A stretch of 64,000 nucleotides of DNA. Origin: Rhodospirillales bacterium (GTDB lineage: Bacteria > Pseudomonadota > Alphaproteobacteria > Rhodospirillales > UBA2165). The DNA lies in NCBI GenBank assembly GCA_012960465.1, contig DUBF01000164.1:1-64000 (forward strand). Reading direction: 5' to 3'. The notes under the pieces were generated by a model. It ran no database searches, had not been told where the DNA came from, and saw nothing but the letters and a program-made list of their open reading frames with translations. Shown here piece by piece: positions 1 to 9,810 of the stretch (positions are counted from its first letter, which is position 1; every line of letters starts with the position of its first letter). The translations under genes and the position numbers were made by a program.

Positions 1-2
1 CG

Positions 3-704
3 GGAGATACAGTTATATTCTCTTCCCGGATAATACCGGGAAATGAGTTATCAATTTCCCGACTACAAAATAAGTTGGTTCAAAATAATGTATCTGTCAT
101 TAACGATAAGAATGGTAATATTCATGTTTCTGGTCATCCAGCAGAAGATGAATTAATTGAGATGTATCAGTATATCCGACCACAAATCGTTGTTCCCGTT
201 CATGGTGAAACGCGGCACCTTAAAAAACATGCAGAAATTGCTGAAGATTGCCAAGTTCCAGAGACTATCCTAGTCAAAAATGGTTCGGTAGTAAGGTTAG
301 CCCCAAATAATGCAGAAATCATTGACGAGGTACATGTTGGACGTTTTTCTATAGATGGGTCGAGGATTGTCTCACTTGACAGTGATGTTATCAAAGACCG
401 TAATCGCATTCTTTACAATGGCGTAGTAGTTTTGAGTTTAGTTCTAGATCAATCTGGCAATATTATGAAGACGCCGCAATTAACAACTCATGGTCTGATT
501 GAAGAAGATGAATTTGCTGCTTTATTGGAACACCTTTTGGATAAAATTGAAGATGAGCTATTTCACATGAGTGACGATGATATCATTGATGATTTAAAAG
601 TCAAAGAAGTGGCTCGCATTATTGTTCGTCGTTATTTTAGAGATCAATATAAAAAACGTCCATTAACTTCAGTCCATTTAATTAGAGTTACAGGTTCTGT
701 CTAG
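3..704 (+). CDS. rnj: Ribonuclease J, C-terminal part (5' end outside window)
   Basis: The reading frame is open from the window edge, so this is the last 233 residues of a longer gene. It encodes the end of the beta-CASP metallo-beta-lactamase nuclease RNase J, which degrades and matures RNA in the cytoplasm. The visible part begins in the beta-CASP domain (DTVIFSSRIIPGNE), continues with the motifs VHVSGHP and PVHGE, whose histidines help bind the catalytic metals, and ends in the C-terminal oligomerisation domain. A TTG at 75 lies inside the domain and is not the real start. Position ahead of proS and lolCD is common in alphaproteobacteria. Confidence 0.93.
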   Translation, partial: GDTVIFSSRIIPGNELSISRLQNKLVQNNVSVINDKNGNIHVSGHPAEDELIEMYQYIRPQIVVPVHGETRHLKKHAEIAEDCQVPETILVKNGSVVRLAPNNAEIIDEVHVGRFSIDGSRIVSLDSDVIKDRNRILYNGVVVLSLVLDQSGNIMKTPQLTTHGLIEEDEFAALLEHLLDKIEDELFHMSDDDIIDDLKVKEVARIIVRRYFRDQYKKRPLTSVHLIRVTGSV

Positions 705-817
705 TTAGTTGAATTTTAGAGGTAACACTGTTTGAATTATCATATTATTATAATTTTCTTGGATAATTAACATAAGCGGAAAGTTTTTTAAAAATTAATA
801 ATAAGTAAAAATATTGT

Positions 818-1360
818 ATGTCAACCTATTGTGAAATAGCATCAGGGCATCCGTATCATGGCCCTTACCATGAAACTGAATACGGTTTTCCTGTTGAGTC
901 TGAATCAGTGTTATTTGAACGGCTAACTTTGGAAATTTTTCAGGCAGGTTTATCGTGGCTGATCGTTTTAAAAAAACGTCAGGGTTTAAATATCGCTTTT
1001 AATAATTTTGATGTAGATCAAGTTGCAAGTTTTACTCAATTGGATATTGATCGATTGAGAAACGATTCATCTATTATCCGTAATAGATTAAAAATTGAGG
1101 CTACGATTTATAACGCTAAGTCGATTGCTTCTATTCGTCGTTCTCACGGCGGTTTTGCAAATTGGTTGTTTCAAAAAAAAACACTAAATAGAGAAGATTG
1201 GTCCAAAGTTTTTAAGCAAAATTTTAAATTTGTGGGTGAAAAAGTAGTTGGCGAATTTTTAATGAGTATTGGTTATCTAGAGGGTGCGCATCATGAAAAT
1301 TGTCCGGTATACAACAGTATTAAAGCTTTAGGCCCGGTGTGGTTTAAAAATAAAATTTAA
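818..1360 (+). CDS. tag: DNA-3-methyladenine glycosylase I
   Basis: A 180-residue protein of the Tag family, close to the usual 185-190. Tag removes N3-methyladenine from alkylated DNA and opens base excision repair. Family residues are present: zinc ligands Cys5 and His18 at the N-terminus, His158 and Cys162 (HHENC) near the C-terminus, and the active-site region FQAGLSW with Glu39 and Trp47. It stands alone, with AT-rich gaps of about 110 bases on either side, so it probably has its own promoter. It is an insertion relative to the usual rnj-proS neighbourhood. Confidence 0.9.
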   Translation: MSTYCEIASGHPYHGPYHETEYGFPVESESVLFERLTLEIFQAGLSWLIVLKKRQGLNIAFNNFDVDQVASFTQLDIDRLRNDSSIIRNRLKIEATIYNAKSIASIRRSHGGFANWLFQKKTLNREDWSKVFKQNFKFVGEKVVGEFLMSIGYLEGAHHENCPVYNSIKALGPVWFKNKI

Positions 1361-1464
1361 AAGTATTTGTAATTTGATAATTTATTTCTTTTTGGTTTTA
1401 AAATTTCTAATTTAAAGGCTATTTTCGTGCTTGATGGTAAAAAGTTCTAGAAAGGGTGTAGGGG

Positions 1465-1872
1465 TTGCGAAGTTATTTTATCATAATATTTGTTTGTCTT
1501 TGGATGGGATTGGGAGAAACTACTAATGGAGCTTCTGTAATAGTTGCCCTAGGGAACTGCAGACTATTACTGAAACATCTTGCTAAACCCGACGTTAATT
1601 TTAAAGCGGGTTATGATGTTCGAGGGGGAAAAATCAAAGTAGCTGATTATGATGATGGATTAGGATTGAAATTAGAGGACACGGTGACTTTTGATATTGG
1701 CATTGATATTGCTAATAAATATAACCTAGGTCAAAGAAACATGACTGCTACGATGACGATGGTTAATGTTACAATAAAGAATGGGCAGGTTTTTCTCAAT
1801 AACCAACTAATAACGAAAAAAGATGGGGCTGATTTAGAGACAAGATGTCAGTCAATATTAAACCTTAAGTAA
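1465..1872 (+). CDS. Small secreted protein of unknown function
   Basis: 135 residues, started here at TTG 1465, preceded by a purine-rich GGGTGTAGGGG stretch. The N-terminus is a hydrophobic stretch (FIIIFVCLWMGLG) followed by small residues, typical of a signal peptide, so the mature protein is probably periplasmic. The mature part has one conserved-looking Cys in GNCRLLLKHL, then KPDVNFKAGYDVRGGKI. From memory this resembles an uncharacterised family in Rhodospirillales with the pattern C-LL-H-PDV-Y-PG-DV-G. No enzyme motif is visible and I assign no function. Confidence 0.6.
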   Translation: MRSYFIIIFVCLWMGLGETTNGASVIVALGNCRLLLKHLAKPDVNFKAGYDVRGGKIKVADYDDGLGLKLEDTVTFDIGIDIANKYNLGQRNMTATMTMVNVTIKNGQVFLNNQLITKKDGADLETRCQSILNLK

Positions 1873-1954
1873 TATGTATTATAGACTTTTATCTCTACTT
1901 TACATACTGTCCGGCGGTTATATTAGCACTATTTAAATTTTTTTAAGGTACCTT

Positions 1955-3268
1955 ATGCGGCTTACTGATTTTTTTCTTCCTACGATAAAAGAGAACCCTA
2001 AGGAGGCACAAATTGCTTCTCATCGATTTATGTTGAGAGCAGGAATGATCCGACAATCGAGTGCCGGGATTTATTCATGGCTCCCTTTAGGGTTTCGCGT
2101 GCTAAAAAAAATAGAACAAATTATACGTGAAGAGATGGATCGAGCAGGATGCCAAGAACTCCTAATGCCAACTATTCAGCCGGCTGAAATATGGCGCGAA
2201 AGTGGGCGCTATGATGTTTATGGTAAGGAAATGCTGCGTTTAATAGATCGACATGATCGTGAAATGTTATACGGGCCGACGAATGAAGAAATGATTACGG
2301 AGATTGTTCGCTCGTCAATACGAAGTTATAAAGATTTACCTAAAAATCTATATCATCAGCAATGGAAATTTCGCGATGAGGTGCGTCCGCGCTTTGGCGT
2401 CATGAGGGGTAAAGAGTTTTTGATGAAAGATGGGTATTCTTTTGATGTGAATAAAGAAAGTGCCATAAATTCTTATAATAAAATGTTTATTGCGTACCTT
2501 AGAACATTTGCTCGTATGGATCTTAAAGCTATTCCTATGCAAGCTGATACCGGTCCGATTGGTGGTGATTTAAGTCATGAGTTCTTGGTTTTAGCTGAAA
2601 CCGGAGAGTCTGAAGTCTTTTGTCACAAAGATATTCTTAATTTTGAAGTACCCGGTCCGGATACGGATTATAGTACTGATCTCCAACCAATAGTTGATAA
2701 ATGGACCTCACTTTATGCTGCAACTGACGAAAAAGTCGATGTATCTAAACATACGGAAATTGGTGCAAGTCTTGTGTCTGCACGCGGCATTGAAGTGGGT
2801 CACATTTTTTATTTTGGTGACAAATACTCGAAAGCAATGGGAGCAACGGTTGCGGGTCCAGATGGCAACGATATTACTTTGGAAATGGGTTCCTATGGGA
2901 TTGGCGTGTCTCGTCTTGTTGGAGCAATCATTGAAGCCAGCCATGACGATAATGGTATAATTTGGCCAGACGCGGTCGCGCCTTTTAAAGTGGGCATTAT
3001 AAATCTTCGTGTTGGTGACAAATCCTGTGATATAGCTTGTGAGGAAACCTATACTAAAATGCGCGATCAATATGTTGAGGTTCTATATGATGACCGAAAT
3101 GAAAGTGTTGGGGTTAAGTTTGCTGATATGGATTTGATTGGTCTCCCATGGCAGATAGTAATTGGGCCGCGGGGGCTAAAAGAAGGTAAAGTTGAATTAA
3201 AAAATAGGTCTTCCGGTGTTAAAGAAGAGCTTTCTATTAACGATGCTCTGAATAACATTCTTGGGTAG
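1955..3268 (+). CDS. proS: Prolyl-tRNA synthetase, short alphaproteobacterial type
   Basis: 437 residues. A class II aminoacyl-tRNA synthetase that charges tRNA-Pro in the cytoplasm. Motif 1 and 2 regions (for example GPTNEEMIT and [14 protein letters not shown]) and motif 3 ([14 protein letters not shown]) are in order, followed by the anticodon-binding domain. The protein is about 130 residues shorter than the E. coli enzyme because the insertion (INS) editing domain between motifs 2 and 3 is missing, as is usual in this class. It therefore should not clear Ala-tRNA-Pro in cis and may rely on a trans editing factor elsewhere. lolC follows after 9 bases. Confidence 0.96.
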   Translation: MRLTDFFLPTIKENPKEAQIASHRFMLRAGMIRQSSAGIYSWLPLGFRVLKKIEQIIREEMDRAGCQELLMPTIQPAEIWRESGRYDVYGKEMLRLIDRHDREMLYGPTNEEMITEIVRSSIRSYKDLPKNLYHQQWKFRDEVRPRFGVMRGKEFLMKDGYSFDVNKESAINSYNKMFIAYLRTFARMDLKAIPMQADTGPIGGDLSHEFLVLAETGESEVFCHKDILNFEVPGPDTDYSTDLQPIVDKWTSLYAATDEKVDVSKHTEIGASLVSARGIEVGHIFYFGDKYSKAMGATVAGPDGNDITLEMGSYGIGVSRLVGAIIEASHDDNGIIWPDAVAPFKVGIINLRVGDKSCDIACEETYTKMRDQYVEVLYDDRNESVGVKFADMDLIGLPWQIVIGPRGLKEGKVELKNRSSGVKEELSINDALNNILG

Positions 3269-3277
3269 GGTGCAGCT

Positions 3278-4522
3278 ATGTTCTCTTCATTTGAATGGAT
3301 ACTCGCTATGAGGTACTTACGGGCGCGTCGTCAGGAAGGATTTATATCGGTCATAGCCTGGTTCTCGCTTCTTGGTATCATGTTGGGTGTTGCAACACTC
3401 ATTATTGTTATGTCTGTAATGAATGGATTTAGACAGGAATTACTAACACGTATATTAGGTGTGAATGGTCACCTAAGTGTTTATGGAAATAGTCAAAAAC
3501 TGATAAATTACAATAGTTTAGCGTTTGATATATCCAAGATAAATCATGTTATTAAAGTGACGCCGATGATTGAAGGCCAAGTAATGGCTAGTGCAAATGG
3601 TCAAGCTAAAGGCGCAGTTGTGCGAGGATTGCGTCAATCCGATATTAAAGCCCGGAAAATTTTAGCTGATAATATTGAACGAGGGTCCCTAGAAAAATTT
3701 ACAGGAAATAATTCAGTCGTCCTCGGTTATCGAATGGCTCGTAAGTTAAATCTAACCATCGACGATAAAATAATGCTTATCTCACCGCAAGGAAACGTTA
3801 CCGCTTTTGGTACTATTCCTAGAATGAAATCTTATGTAGTTACTGGGATTTTTAATGTGGGTATGCACGAATATGATAGTAGTTTTATATTCATGCCGTT
3901 AAGCGCCGCACAAATATATTTTAAACTCCCAAAGGCTATAAGTTATTTAGATATCATGATCAAAAATCCGGGCCAGGCATCTGAGTTAGCTATTAAAATT
4001 TTAGGTACTATTGGCAATAAAGTGCGCGTTTATGATTGGCAACACACAAACGCTAGTTTTTTTAATGCAATCCAGGTGGAACGGAATGTAATGTTCCTTA
4101 TTCTAACTCTGATAGTTATTGTGGCGGCTTTTAATATTATATCGAGCTTAATTATGTTGGTAAAAGATAAAGGTCGCGATATAGCCATCCTTCGTACTAT
4201 GGGTGCTACACGCACAATGATTATGCGTGTGTTTCTAATTTCTGGAGCAAGTATTGGAGCGATTGGTACGTTGGCAGGATTTGGTCTTGGAATTGCTTTT
4301 GCCATGAATATAGAGGGTATACGTCAGTTTTTACAGGGATTAACAAACACTGATTTGTTTGCAGCAGAGATTTATTTTCTCTCAAAATTGCCGGCAGTTA
4401 TCGATCCTATGGAGGTAACATTAGTAGTTTTGATGGGCCTTGGTCTTTCTTTTCTAGCAACAATTTATCCCTCTTGGAGGGCTGCTCGTCTCGATCCGGT
4501 CGAAGCTTTGCGTTATGAATAA
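3278..4522 (+). CDS. lolC: Lipoprotein-releasing ABC transporter permease LolC/LolE family
   Basis: 414 residues with the MacB/FtsX-type layout: one membrane segment at about 22-48, a large periplasmic domain, then three membrane segments at about 270-295, 315-340 and 376-402. With LolD it extracts outer-membrane lipoproteins from the inner membrane and passes them to LolA. Only one permease gene is present, so this is probably the single (LolF-type) permease of alphaproteobacteria working as a homodimer. The C-terminus [18 protein letters not shown] is the usual family ending. It overlaps lolD by 8 bases, implying coupled translation. Confidence 0.95.
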   Translation: MFSSFEWILAMRYLRARRQEGFISVIAWFSLLGIMLGVATLIIVMSVMNGFRQELLTRILGVNGHLSVYGNSQKLINYNSLAFDISKINHVIKVTPMIEGQVMASANGQAKGAVVRGLRQSDIKARKILADNIERGSLEKFTGNNSVVLGYRMARKLNLTIDDKIMLISPQGNVTAFGTIPRMKSYVVTGIFNVGMHEYDSSFIFMPLSAAQIYFKLPKAISYLDIMIKNPGQASELAIKILGTIGNKVRVYDWQHTNASFFNAIQVERNVMFLILTLIVIVAAFNIISSLIMLVKDKGRDIAILRTMGATRTMIMRVFLISGASIGAIGTLAGFGLGIAFAMNIEGIRQFLQGLTNTDLFAAEIYFLSKLPAVIDPMEVTLVVLMGLGLSFLATIYPSWRAARLDPVEALRYE

Positions 4523-5195
4523 GACGGTTTTAGAGTTACGTGGAATTGCACAAGCGTTTGACCAGGGCGATACTTCTTTGGAGGTGTTACGAAGTATTAA
4601 TCTGAACGTAAAGTCAGGGGAGATCGTCGCTCTCGTTGGTCCGTCGGGATCGGGGAAATCCACTCTGCTACAAATTGCCGGATTATTGGAACGAGCGCTA
4701 TTTGGTGAGATTTTTATTAGGGGTCAAAGCACTAAAAATTTAAATGATGATAGCCTTACTGAGATACGCCGAAATGAAATTGGCTTTGTATATCAATATC
4801 ATCATTTACTAGCCGAGTTTTCGGCTCGAGAAAATATCATTGTCCCGCAAAAAATTATGAGAATTGATAAAGAAACTGCGAGTAAGCGGGCTGATATACT
4901 TTTGGATATTATGGGTCTATCAGACCGCGCAGACCATCGACCTGCAAAATTATCTGGGGGAGAACAGCAACGTGTTGCCATAGCCCGTGCATTAGCAAAT
5001 AATCCAACTGTTCTTTTGGCCGATGAACCGACCGGTAATTTAGATTCGAATTCAGCAGATGTCGTATTTCAATTATTGTCCCAACTCGTACAGAATTCTG
5101 ACGTTGGAGCACTGATTGCGACGCATAATTCCGTACTGGCAAGTCGGATGGACCGCGTTGTGTGTCTGGAGGGCGGTTTGCTAATTGATGGCTAA
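4515..5195 (+). CDS. lolD: Lipoprotein-releasing ABC transporter ATP-binding protein LolD
   Basis: 226 residues, standard ABC ATPase length. Walker [10 protein letters not shown] is at 42-50, the signature LSGGEQQ at 146-152 and Walker B with D-loop [11 protein letters not shown] at 167-177, followed by the switch His in IATHN. It powers lipoprotein release by the permease encoded just upstream, with which it overlaps by 8 bases. The gap to dnaE (about 180 bases) is AT-rich and holds no other gene. Confidence 0.96.
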   Translation: MNKTVLELRGIAQAFDQGDTSLEVLRSINLNVKSGEIVALVGPSGSGKSTLLQIAGLLERALFGEIFIRGQSTKNLNDDSLTEIRRNEIGFVYQYHHLLAEFSARENIIVPQKIMRIDKETASKRADILLDIMGLSDRADHRPAKLSGGEQQRVAIARALANNPTVLLADEPTGNLDSNSADVVFQLLSQLVQNSDVGALIATHNSVLASRMDRVVCLEGGLLIDG

Positions 5196-5375
5196 TGTGT
5201 CTCTACGTTCCACGATTCAAATAGAAAATATTGAAATTTTTTATTATGTTTAAGCCACTCTTTTGTTACCACTATGTAGCTGTTATTTTTAAAAAAGGTA
5301 TTTTACAAATAAACATATTAACTGATTATATTATTACGTGACTTTAATCTTAGAATCGTGAAATACTTGAAAAAT

Positions 5376-8300
5376 ATGTCACATTCTGACTTCATTCATC
5401 TTAGGGTTCATTCCTGTTATTCCCTTCTGGAAGGGGCGATAAAGATTGAAGATCTTGTCAATCGTACTAAAGATTTTAATATGCCAGCTGTTGCAATTAC
5501 GGATACCGGCAATTTATTTGGCGCACTTGAATTCTCTAAAGCTTGCATTAATGAGGGTATTCAGCCGATTATAGGTACGCAGTTAGATGTCAGCCCATTT
5601 CAGTTCACCCTTGGGCACGAAGGGCTAAGCTCCGGTAATCATCACGTTGCAATAAAAGAGCCTGATCAAATAATCTTATTGGCTCAAAATAAAATCGGAT
5701 ATACTAATCTTTTAAAACTTGTTAGTGAGTTTCATCTAGAGCCCGATGGAAACGCTGAACCCCGTACTTCGATTGAACGTCTTGACCAGTATAATGAAGG
5801 CATAATTGCGTTTACCGGGGCTTCAAAAGGGGGCGTTGGGCGGTTACTTGCAGAAGGGCAATACGACGCAGCTGAAGAATTACTGATTAAACTAAAGAAA
5901 ATCTATGGTGATAGGCTTTATGTAGAAATTCAACGTCACAATTTAGCAATAGAGTATCAAATAGAGGGGGCTTTGATAGATTTGGCCTATAAACATGATT
6001 TACCTTTGATTGCGACTAATGAATGTTTTTTTGATACTGAAGAGATCTACGAAGCGCACGATGCGCTAATTTGTATATCGGCTGGAGCATATGTGGATCA
6101 GTCTGAGAGACGCCGATTAACTGTTGAGCATCGCTTTAAATCTCCGTCTGAAATGCGTTCTCTCTTTGCCGATCTTCCTGAAGCTATTGATAATACGCTT
6201 GTCGTCGCTAGACGCTGTTCCGTAATGGCAGAGACGCGTGAACCTTTATTACCCAAAGCCCCAAAGGAAATACAAAATGGTGACTTATCGGACGATGAAG
6301 TTTTGCGCATCCTTTCTACTAAAGGTTTGCATGAACGTCTTAATCGTCAAATTTATCAAGACAAGATGGATGAAGCTGCCAAACTTCGAATTGAAAATTC
6401 TTATAAAGAGCGCCTGAGCTATGAGTTAGATATTATTAATGACATGGGTTTCTCTGGTTACTTTTTGATTGTGGCTGATTTTATTCAATGGTCAAAAAAA
6501 CGTGATATTCCTGTGGGCCCTGGTCGAGGGTCTGGAGCTGGTTCCGTTGTGGCGTGGGCGTTGACAATTACAGATCTTGATCCACTTCGTTTTGGTTTAT
6601 TGTTTGAACGTTTTTTAAACCCTGAACGTGTTTCCATGCCAGATTTTGATATTGATTTTTGTCAAGAAAGACGGGATGAAGTCATTCGTTATGTTCAAGA
6701 TAAATATGGTTATGATCGCGTAGCACAAATTATCACTTTTGGGACACTCCAGCCGCGGGCAGCTTTGAGAGATGTTGGCCGTGTTCTACAAATGCCGTAT
6801 CCTCAAGTTGATCGTATTTGTAAGTTAGTTCCCAACAATCCAACAGCACCCGTTACTTTGCAAGAAGCTATTGAGGGAGAGCCTGCATTACAAGAAGAAA
6901 TGAACGGAGATGTTCGTGTTTCGAAGCTCATCGACATTGCAATGCGTCTCGAGGGCCTTTATCGCCATGCGTCTACCCATGCGGCAGGCGTCGTGATTGG
7001 TGATCGACCATTGGACGAGTTAGTACCACTTTATCGAGATCCTCGCTCTGATATGCCTGTTACCCAGTTTTCAATGAAATATATTGAACCAGCAGGTCTA
7101 GTAAAGTTTGATTTTTTAGGTCTCAAAACACTGACTGTTATCGCTAAAACAATCGAACTATTAAAGAGCCGTGGGGTTGAGCTTGAAATCAATACTTTGC
7201 CATTTGACGATCTACCTACCTTTGATATCCTATGTAAAGGCCATACAACTGGCGTATTTCAGCTAGAGAGTTCTGGCATGCGTGACATATTACGAAGCAT
7301 GAAACCAGATAGTTTTGAAGATATTATTGCAATCGTTGCGCTTTATCGTCCTGGGCCAATGGATAATATTCCAAGTTATATTCGACGTAAACATGGTGAG
7401 GAAAAACCCGACTATTATTATCCTAATTTGGAACCCATTCTAAAAGAAACCTATGGGATTATGATTTACCAAGAGCAGGTTATGCAAATTGCTCAGGAAT
7501 TAGCCGGCTACTCCCTGGGCAGTGCTGATTTACTTCGGCGGGCAATGGGAAAGAAAATTAAAGCTGAGATGGATGCCCAGCGTAAAAATTTTGTCGAAGG
7601 GGCAGTAGCTAAAAGTGTACCGGAACAAAAAGCTTCAGAGATTTTTGCTCAAGTAGCAAAGTTTGCCGGTTATGGATTTAACAAGTCTCATGCAGCAGCT
7701 TATGCATTAGTTTCTTATCAGACAGCTTATTTGAAAGCTAATTTTCCAGTTGAGTTTATGGCCGCATCAATGACCTTGGATACGCAAAATACCGATAAAC
7801 TTAATACTTTCAAACAAGAATTAGAACTCATGGGTATTGAATTAATGTCTCCTGATATCAATAAATCAAATGTTACATTTAGTGTAGAAAATAATGGAAA
7901 AGAAAGCGCTGTCCGTTATGCCTTAGCCGCAATTAAAAACGTTGGCGAAGGGGCGATGGCGGGCTTGGTTGCTGAACGAACTGCCAATGGAGACTATAAG
8001 GATCTCGAAGATTTCGCAAATAGACTAGATACAAAAATCATTAACAAACGCCAAGTGGAGAATTTAGTCCGGTCGGGCGGACTGGACTGCCTGAACTCTA
8101 ACCGTAAGCAATTGTTTGGTGCCGTAAGCAATATTGTCAACCATGCTGGTGCTGCACAACAGGCGCGTGAAAGCCAACAAATTGGTTTGTTTGGAGTTGC
8201 GGATAATATAGTCTCTAATATCGCATTGCCTATTACAGGTGATTGGTTGGAAAGTGATCGTTTAAAAGAAGAGTCTGAGGCGATTGGCTTTTATCTCTCT

Positions 8301-8861
8301 GCTCATCCTTTGGATAGTTACGTCAATGCACTAGAACGCCTAAATATTACATCTTATGCCAAACTTGAAGAAACCAAAACATCTGGTCCGGTCAAGTTGG
8401 CGGGCATGGTTATTTCAAAAAAAGAACGTATTTCGGCGAAGGGTAATAAGTATGCTTTTGTTCAACTTTCTGATTCTTCTGGTTCCTATGAAATTACAGT
8501 TTTCTCCGATGAATTGATGGCTAGTCGAGACTTACTAGAGGCAGGCAATAAAATTATTATTGATGCTTCTGTTAATAACAAGGATCAACTTAAAATTTTA
8601 GCAAATAGAATTAGGTCACTAGACGAGTCTGCTGCAAAAATAAATACGGGACTAAAAATTTATTCCAGTGATGCAAGTGTTATGAAAGATATAAAAGACA
8701 TTCTTGAAAATGACGGGCTTGGCAATGGAAAAATTTCTTTAGTCTCAATACTGGATAAGAAAGAAATTACAATAAATTTGCCAGGTAAATTTCCCGCATC
8801 ACCTGCAATCGCACAAGCCTTAAAAGCTATTTCTGGTGTTGAAGACGTGCGCGAGGTCTGA
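5376..8861 (+). CDS. dnaE: DNA polymerase III alpha subunit
   Basis: 1161 residues from ATG 5376; an in-frame GTG at 5358 would add six residues, but starting with MSHSDFIHLRVHSCYS matches the family. This is the replicative polymerase subunit. The N-terminal PHP domain (HLRVHSCYSLLEG) has the same degenerate HLRVHS as E. coli. The catalytic motif PDFDIDF lies near residue 422. The finger and thumb regions, helix-hairpin-helix region (LVRSGGLDCL) and an OB-fold (GMVISKKERISAKG) follow. Full length, no interruption. The next gene is convergent with only 13 bases between the stops. Confidence 0.97.
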   Translation: MSHSDFIHLRVHSCYSLLEGAIKIEDLVNRTKDFNMPAVAITDTGNLFGALEFSKACINEGIQPIIGTQLDVSPFQFTLGHEGLSSGNHHVAIKEPDQIILLAQNKIGYTNLLKLVSEFHLEPDGNAEPRTSIERLDQYNEGIIAFTGASKGGVGRLLAEGQYDAAEELLIKLKKIYGDRLYVEIQRHNLAIEYQIEGALIDLAYKHDLPLIATNECFFDTEEIYEAHDALICISAGAYVDQSERRRLTVEHRFKSPSEMRSLFADLPEAIDNTLVVARRCSVMAETREPLLPKAPKEIQNGDLSDDEVLRILSTKGLHERLNRQIYQDKMDEAAKLRIENSYKERLSYELDIINDMGFSGYFLIVADFIQWSKKRDIPVGPGRGSGAGSVVAWALTITDLDPLRFGLLFERFLNPERVSMPDFDIDFCQERRDEVIRYVQDKYGYDRVAQIITFGTLQPRAALRDVGRVLQMPYPQVDRICKLVPNNPTAPVTLQEAIEGEPALQEEMNGDVRVSKLIDIAMRLEGLYRHASTHAAGVVIGDRPLDELVPLYRDPRSDMPVTQFSMKYIEPAGLVKFDFLGLKTLTVIAKTIELLKSRGVELEINTLPFDDLPTFDILCKGHTTGVFQLESSGMRDILRSMKPDSFEDIIAIVALYRPGPMDNIPSYIRRKHGEEKPDYYYPNLEPILKETYGIMIYQEQVMQIAQELAGYSLGSADLLRRAMGKKIKAEMDAQRKNFVEGAVAKSVPEQKASEIFAQVAKFAGYGFNKSHAAAYALVSYQTAYLKANFPVEFMAASMTLDTQNTDKLNTFKQELELMGIELMSPDINKSNVTFSVENNGKESAVRYALAAIKNVGEGAMAGLVAERTANGDYKDLEDFANRLDTKIINKRQVENLVRSGGLDCLNSNRKQLFGAVSNIVNHAGAAQQARESQQIGLFGVADNIVSNIALPITGDWLESDRLKEESEAIGFYLSAHPLDSYVNALERLNITSYAKLEETKTSGPVKLAGMVISKKERISAKGNKYAFVQLSDSSGSYEITVFSDELMASRDLLEAGNKIIIDASVNNKDQLKILANRIRSLDESAAKINTGLKIYSSDASVMKDIKDILENDGLGNGKISLVSILDKKEITINLPGKFPASPAIAQALKAISGVEDVREV

Positions 8862-8874
8862 CCTTGACAACTGT

Positions 8875-9564
8875 TTACCAAGTAGCACATTGTTGCGTTA
8901 GAATTTTATAGCTTAGTGGCGTATCTATTTGTCTATTGCGGTATTTCATGGCTTGTTCGATCGGCGATTGTACTTTGCCAATTTTGTCTCTCATGTTTTT
9001 GAATGCTGCTTCACTAGCCTTTTTAGATGTTGATGCGATGCCCGGTGAAAGATTACGGATTATATACCATAATTTTTTATTGAACACGCGTTCTAGACTG
9101 TTTAATCCTGTATAGTAAGTTGTGACGTGTTCGTGTTCATGATCGATGATTGCCGCATATTGACAAGAATCACGTGGATATTTTCCTAGAACATAAACGT
9201 CTAGTTTTATGACCCTTATTTTTATATCTACTGAAATTACACGGGTGCAAAAAAGATCCGAAAAAACTTGATTGGTTTGGCCGATTATTTTTGCGGAAAT
9301 AGATTGTCTTGTAGAAGTTAATCCAAGTACTTGTTGGTTTGATTGTTGTCCAATTTTTTTTTCGGCTATTTGGTGAAGCTTTTTTAGGCTTATACCGAGA
9401 TGGTAGCTAATATTTTTGGGGATAATTTTTACTGAGAAACTAATTTTCCCTTTAATAGCCGGGCAGGGCTGTCTGGCTTGTGTTTTCATACAAAAGCTAG
9501 ACAATATGGATAAAATAAAAAGTTGAAACATAATTAGGCTTTTTAATTTTTTCATATAGGACAT
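8875..9564 (-). CDS. Secreted protein of unknown function with an HEHEH motif
   Basis: The frame is open up to 9732, but the segment before MSYMKKLKS looks like upstream DNA and the hydrophobic stretch after it looks like a signal peptide (LIMFQLFILSILSSF), so I place the start at ATG 9564 (9555 is also possible). The mature part has several cysteines (QPCPAI, FCTRV, DSCQY, QQCATW) and the motif IIDHEHEHV, which resembles a zinc-peptidase-like helix but lacks the classic HExxH spacing with a clear third ligand. Function unknown. It lies divergently from rpsB and ends 13 bases from dnaE. Confidence 0.55.
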   Translation of the reverse strand: MSYMKKLKSLIMFQLFILSILSSFCMKTQARQPCPAIKGKISFSVKIIPKNISYHLGISLKKLHQIAEKKIGQQSNQQVLGLTSTRQSISAKIIGQTNQVFSDLFCTRVISVDIKIRVIKLDVYVLGKYPRDSCQYAAIIDHEHEHVTTYYTGLNSLERVFNKKLWYIIRNLSPGIASTSKKASEAAFKNMRDKIGKVQSPIEQAMKYRNRQIDTPLSYKILTQQCATW

Positions 9565-9715
9565 CAATATTATTTTCAATGAAGCTTTATTCAAGCATTG
9601 TTTCAAATTAATCACAAAATTTTTTATAGGTTCATAATGAACTAATTTCCCTTTTATCCTTGCAATAATTGCTAAAAACGCATAGACAATCGGCTTTAAA
9701 TCCACACATGGACTT

Positions 9716-9749
9716 AGCGGTGATAGTGCCAATTCACTATGTAATCGCT
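9716..9749 (+). promoter_or_regulatory. Hairpin in the rpsB 5' leader, possible S2 autoregulatory element
   Basis: Two stacked stems can form: AGCGGT with ATCGCT (one G-U pair) and ATAGTG with CACTAT, separated by a 1x3 internal loop and capped by CCAATT. It lies 61 bases before the rpsB start. Feedback on rpsB-tsf by S2 through the mRNA leader is known in gammaproteobacteria; extending that here is inference. Confidence 0.35.
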
Positions 9750-9810
9750 CCGGTGTTTTGAATAGCTCGAAATAGCGTCCATGGAGGTCTAACCGGAATA
9801 GGAAAAAAAT

